Positions 63,581 to 64,000 of a stretch of DNA of 64,000 nt are shown piece after piece. A program made the translations under genes and the position numbers. Position 1 is the stretch's first letter. Each line of letters opens with the position of its first letter. The notes under the pieces are model-generated. The model did not search any database, was not told the DNA's origin, and saw only the letters and a list, made by a program, of their open reading frames with translations. The DNA is from an uncultured Oscillospiraceae bacterium (GTDB lineage Bacteria; Bacillota; Clostridia; Oscillospirales; Oscillospiraceae). The DNA is taken from NCBI GenBank assembly GCA_947630755.1, contig CANRIU010000001.1:1-64000 (forward strand), given 5' to 3'.

Positions 63581-63615
63581 GTGAGCCGGAAGCGCGTTTG
63601 GCGCTTCCGGCTCAC
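63581..63615. terminator. Strong 15-bp hairpin downstream of ABC operon
   Basis: GTGAGCCGGAAGCGC-GTTTG-GCGCTTCCGGCTCAC. Confidence 0.65.
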
Positions 63616-63693
63616 GCCGCTTTATCAAAGATTAAAGAAAAAATCCGTCATCACCCTTTACCCGCGGGATTTTTCATGCTATAATTGGGAATC

Positions 63694-64000
63694 GTGAAAA
63701 GAGTGATACTATTGCACCGAATAAAATCCCTGATTCCAAAATACGCGCGCCTTCCAATTCTTATTGCCCTTGTCTTTAACTGCGCCGTATTCTGGCTCAC
63801 CCGCCCCGTCACGGCGGGTATGCGCCACTATGACCTCACGCTGCCCGTGGACGACGCCCTGCCCCTGGTCCCCGCCTTTGCGGTGATATACGTCTTGGCC
63901 TTCTTCCAGTGGCTCGTGGGCTATATCCTCATCTGCCGGGACAGCCCGGAGCGTTGCTTCCGCGTTATGAGCGGGGAGATCATATCAAAGACGATATGCC
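63694..64000 (+). CDS. Partial integral membrane protein, PAP2-like (truncated by window end)
   Basis: Open frame V/M KRVILLHRIKSLIPKYARLPILIALVFNCAVFWLTRPV...FQWLVGYILICRDSPERCFRVMSGEIISKTIC; not in the ORF track because it runs off the edge; start GTG 63694 or TTG 63712. Confidence 0.55.
   Translation, partial: MKRVILLHRIKSLIPKYARLPILIALVFNCAVFWLTRPVTAGMRHYDLTLPVDDALPLVPAFAVIYVLAFFQWLVGYILICRDSPERCFRVMSGEIISKTIC

Overview
This 64-kb, GC-rich window looks like an anaerobic Clostridia genome (Oscillospirales/Christensenellales-like by gene content; taxonomy not tested). It is densely coding. From left to right: (1) a ~4128-aa sortase-type surface protein with a 3x3 super-repeat of Spy0128/FctA-like pilin domains and about seven DUF5979/DUF7601-like repeats, bordered at its 3' end by an array of small hairpins; (2) nifS-nadA-nifU divergent from rex, with rex translationally coupled to an SLH protein; (3) a roughly 20-kb candidate sulfated-glycan locus: two intracellular CxPxR sulfatases, PFK, class II aldolase, LacI, GH2, SBP plus two ABC permeases, AraC, YesL/DUF624, a GH-A-like hydrolase, a fucose-isomerase-like protein and a lipoprotein glycosidase that seems to start at an ATA codon; (4) a cell-surface block: SLH D,D-carboxypeptidase, a 1716-aa transglutaminase/Cys-rich-repeat/SLH protein, a C39-like protease and an OmpR-type two-component system with an 11-bp direct-repeat box in its divergent promoter; (5) an orphan 115-aa protein, HAD phosphatases, MATE, split transketolase and transaldolase; (6) a ~490-bp intergenic inverted pair of ~240-bp palindrome-rich elements, with related core palindromes elsewhere in the window; (7) a PL9-like SLH protein, an M3 peptidase, a GntR/ABC cassette with a visible operator, and a partial PAP2-like membrane protein at the right edge. 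I found no CRISPR array, rRNA, tRNA, transposase or phage genes. All family calls are by eye from motifs; no searches or folding were run.
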